The notes below the pieces were generated by a model. It did no database searches and was not told where the DNA came from. It was given only the letters and a program-made list of their open reading frames with translations. This document shows, piece by piece, positions 62,276 through 64,000 of a stretch of 64,000 nt of DNA; position 1 is the first letter of the stretch; the number at the start of each line of letters is the position of its first letter. Made by a program: the position numbers and the translations under genes. Origin of the DNA: an uncultured Prevotellaceae bacterium. GTDB lineage: Bacteria; Bacteroidota; Bacteroidia; Bacteroidales; Bacteroidaceae. Location: assembly GCA_900316685.1 (NCBI GenBank), contig ONDS01000001.1, forward strand, positions 62,001 through 126,000, in the 5' to 3' direction.

Positions 62276-64000
62276 TCACGCCACACCGCCATAATGCTGA
62301 CTAACGTAGTTATACACAGCATCGCGGTAGTAGTTGATGCTTTCGTCGGAATAGCTCTCGGGGAGTTCTTTCCATAGGATGTCGCGAATGGTGATAATGA
62401 TGGATGCTCTGGTTTCTTGCTTGTCGAACGGATGATCCATCGTGGCCAGTTGGGCCTTTATCTTCTCCAGCAATTCTTTGGCGACAACTTTTAGTTTCTT
62501 AATGTCTTCCTTTGAAAGGTCATCTTTCATCAGCACATCGTACATGGAGAGTTGCTCGTCGTTCTCAAAACCTTCGCGGATGTAACGCTTCTCCTCTTCG
62601 GTCAGTTCGTGGGAGAGGGCCATCAGTTCCGTGAACGTCTTCTCTATCGTTGCTCGGTTCTGTTCTTGGTTGTAGTCGTGGATGATTTCCTGATACTTCT
62701 CGTAGAAGTTGATACGTGAGGGATTCTCGGCCAGCATGCGGGCAATGCGCTCCTGTAGCAGTTCCTGAATATCTTTCAGCACAAGGTTCTTTTCTTTGCT
62801 CTTGGCGAACTCGCGACGGAGTAGTTCAAAGTCAATGCCGCTAATATCAAAGCGGCGCGACTCAGCAGCCATCGTCCCTTCGCCATCAACTTCCAGATGC
62901 TCATTTACTATTTCATTAATGGCCACGCTCAGATCTGTGATGTCGGCATGTTTGCGCTTCTGTTGTAGTTCCTTAAAGATAGCTTCAATGCCATCTTTCT
63001 GCTGTTTCATCTCGGGAGTGATATCCTCGCGGTCGAGATATTTCCAAAGTTTCAACAGCGTGGAGGTAAACGTGCAGTATGACTTCCTGATTTCCGCTGT
63101 CTCGCACATTGCATTGGCAGCCTTCTTCAGCAACGACAGCTTTTCGAAATTCTCTGCTTTGATGAGGTCATCCAACTCAAAGTCATGTTCTTTCAGGAAG
63201 GCCATAGCAGCAGCTATCGTCTCTATGACATGCTTGATGAGCTCTTTCTTATCAATAGTCGGATCATTACCTCCTGCGCCACCTTCTGGGTTCGCTGTAT
63301 AATCGGCCAATGCCTGGCGCAAGGCTTTCACGATGCCGATATAGTCGATGATCAGGCCGTTGGTCTTTCCTTCTGCCACACGATTGGCACGGGCGATGGT
63401 CTGCATCAGCGTATGAGCCTTCATTGGCTTGTCGATATAGAGGCACGAAAGTGTTTTCACGTCGAAGCCTGTCAGCCACATGGCGCAGACAAAAACCACG
63501 CGCAGACGGGAGTCGTCGGCCTTAAAAGCCTTGTCCAGTTCCTCTTTCTCCATCCGCTCGCGGTGCGGCTTGATGTCGAGGCCCCATTTTTGGAACGTCT
63601 GTATCTCGTTCTGCTCTTGCGAAACGACTACGGCCATGTCCGTCTCACGCATCCATTCCAGTTTGCGCTGCATCTCCTGCGCCTCCTGTTGCGAGGTGCA
63701 TTTTGCGATGGCATCTTCCAATGCCTTGATTTCGCGCTGCCAGTATTCCTGCACATAGTTGAACATTCGTACACAGGTCACCTTGTTATAGCATACGAAC
63801 ATCGCCTTGCCCGATGTCCACAGGTCGCTATAATGATGCACAAAATCTTTGGCTATCAACCGCAAACGTTTGGCAGCTGTCAGCAGATGCACCTCTTTGG
63901 CAAACTCCCGTTCCAGCTTGGCCAGTTGCGAGGCATCCAGTTCGCCCGCTTGTTCCAGGGCTGCTGCTATCTCGTCATTGATTTCTGGATTTTTCAAGTC
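62276..64000 (-). CDS. hsdR: Type I restriction enzyme, HsdR subunit (C-terminal part; runs off the window)
   Basis: The last 574 residues of a helicase-type restriction subunit. The frame stays open past the right edge (the first codons read DLKNPEIND), so the start, the nuclease domain and the first helicase motifs lie outside. TLMQTIARANRVAEGKTNGL is motif VI, and the following IIDYIGIVKALRQALADY belongs to the helicase core. The remaining 330 residues are the long helical C-terminal domain that binds HsdM/HsdS. The hsdM and hsdS genes should lie beyond the edge. It converges on the candidate RNA at 62062. Confidence 0.9.
   Translation of the reverse strand, partial: DLKNPEINDEIAAALEQAGELDASQLAKLEREFAKEVHLLTAAKRLRLIAKDFVHHYSDLWTSGKAMFVCYNKVTCVRMFNYVQEYWQREIKALEDAIAKCTSQQEAQEMQRKLEWMRETDMAVVVSQEQNEIQTFQKWGLDIKPHRERMEKEELDKAFKADDSRLRVVFVCAMWLTGFDVKTLSCLYIDKPMKAHTLMQTIARANRVAEGKTNGLIIDYIGIVKALRQALADYTANPEGGAGGNDPTIDKKELIKHVIETIAAAMAFLKEHDFELDDLIKAENFEKLSLLKKAANAMCETAEIRKSYCTFTSTLLKLWKYLDREDITPEMKQQKDGIEAIFKELQQKRKHADITDLSVAINEIVNEHLEVDGEGTMAAESRRFDISGIDFELLRREFAKSKEKNLVLKDIQELLQERIARMLAENPSRINFYEKYQEIIHDYNQEQNRATIEKTFTELMALSHELTEEEKRYIREGFENDEQLSMYDVLMKDDLSKEDIKKLKVVAKELLEKIKAQLATMDHPFDKQETRASIIITIRDILWKELPESYSDESINYYRDAVYNYVSQHYGGVA

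Overview
The window reads as chromosomal DNA of a Bacteroidales bacterium, most likely a Prevotellaceae member (Prevotella/Segatella-like; inference). The basis is the gene content (DUF4954, GH97, thiamine TonB receptor with PnuT, NagB/PIG-L fusion), the many Bacteroidetes-type promoters (TTG, about 20 bp, then TAnnTTTG), the rarity of Shine-Dalgarno sites, and AT-rich spacers between GC-rich genes. No ribosomal RNA or CRISPR array was seen. There is one tRNA (Val, GAC).

Layout. 1-3902: end of an adaptor gene, a fused two-domain ABC ATPase and two ABC-2 permeases (an RbbA/YhiH-YhhJ-like efflux operon). 3903-5797: a decayed island holding fragments of an unknown gene, an AAA ATPase, an AlbA/wHTH protein, hsdS and a tyrosine recombinase, plus a second 161-bp copy of the last permease's 3' end. 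5931-9539: pheS, an SDR oxidoreductase, a Nudix hydrolase between two repeat arrays, and a B3/B4 protein. 9552-15371 (minus): heterodimeric ABC exporter and ligA. 15595-17007: trmD and a DUF805 protein. 17200-24021 (minus): patatin, two GYF_2-CD225 proteins, DUF2752, and a large exported TPR-CHAT protein. 24139-30907: two peptidases, a lipoprotein remnant, recJ-recQ. 30981-36992 (minus): ilvD-ilvB-ilvN-thioesterase-ilvC. 37227-38426: OmpA protein. 38608-42288: cobU-cobT-cobS-cobC, a 46-residue protein, and a GNAT acetyltransferase. 42328-48382 (minus): tRNA-Val, a BASS transporter, GH97, a NagB-like/PIG-L fusion, and nagB. 48839-58198: hflX, DUF4954, M16 peptidase, fumarase, a second patatin, and a small secreted protein. 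58625-61818: TPP riboswitch, TonB receptor and PnuT. 62276-64000: C-terminal part of HsdR, running off the edge.

Themes. (i) A REP-like GC-rich palindrome sits in many spacers, has grown into three tandem arrays, and has been captured inside the ligA reading frame. (ii) Two intergenic regions each carry a promoter and a terminator with no ORF between them, making them small-RNA candidates. In both, the terminator stem pairs fully only on the strand the promoter would transcribe. (iii) Both ABC systems have one consensus and one degenerate ATP site. (iv) The NagB-like domain fused to a PIG-L deacetylase has lost three catalytic residues, while the neighbouring NagB keeps them. (v) The decayed island looks like an integrated element that re-created the 3' end of its target gene. 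All functional calls come from reading motifs; no database search was possible.
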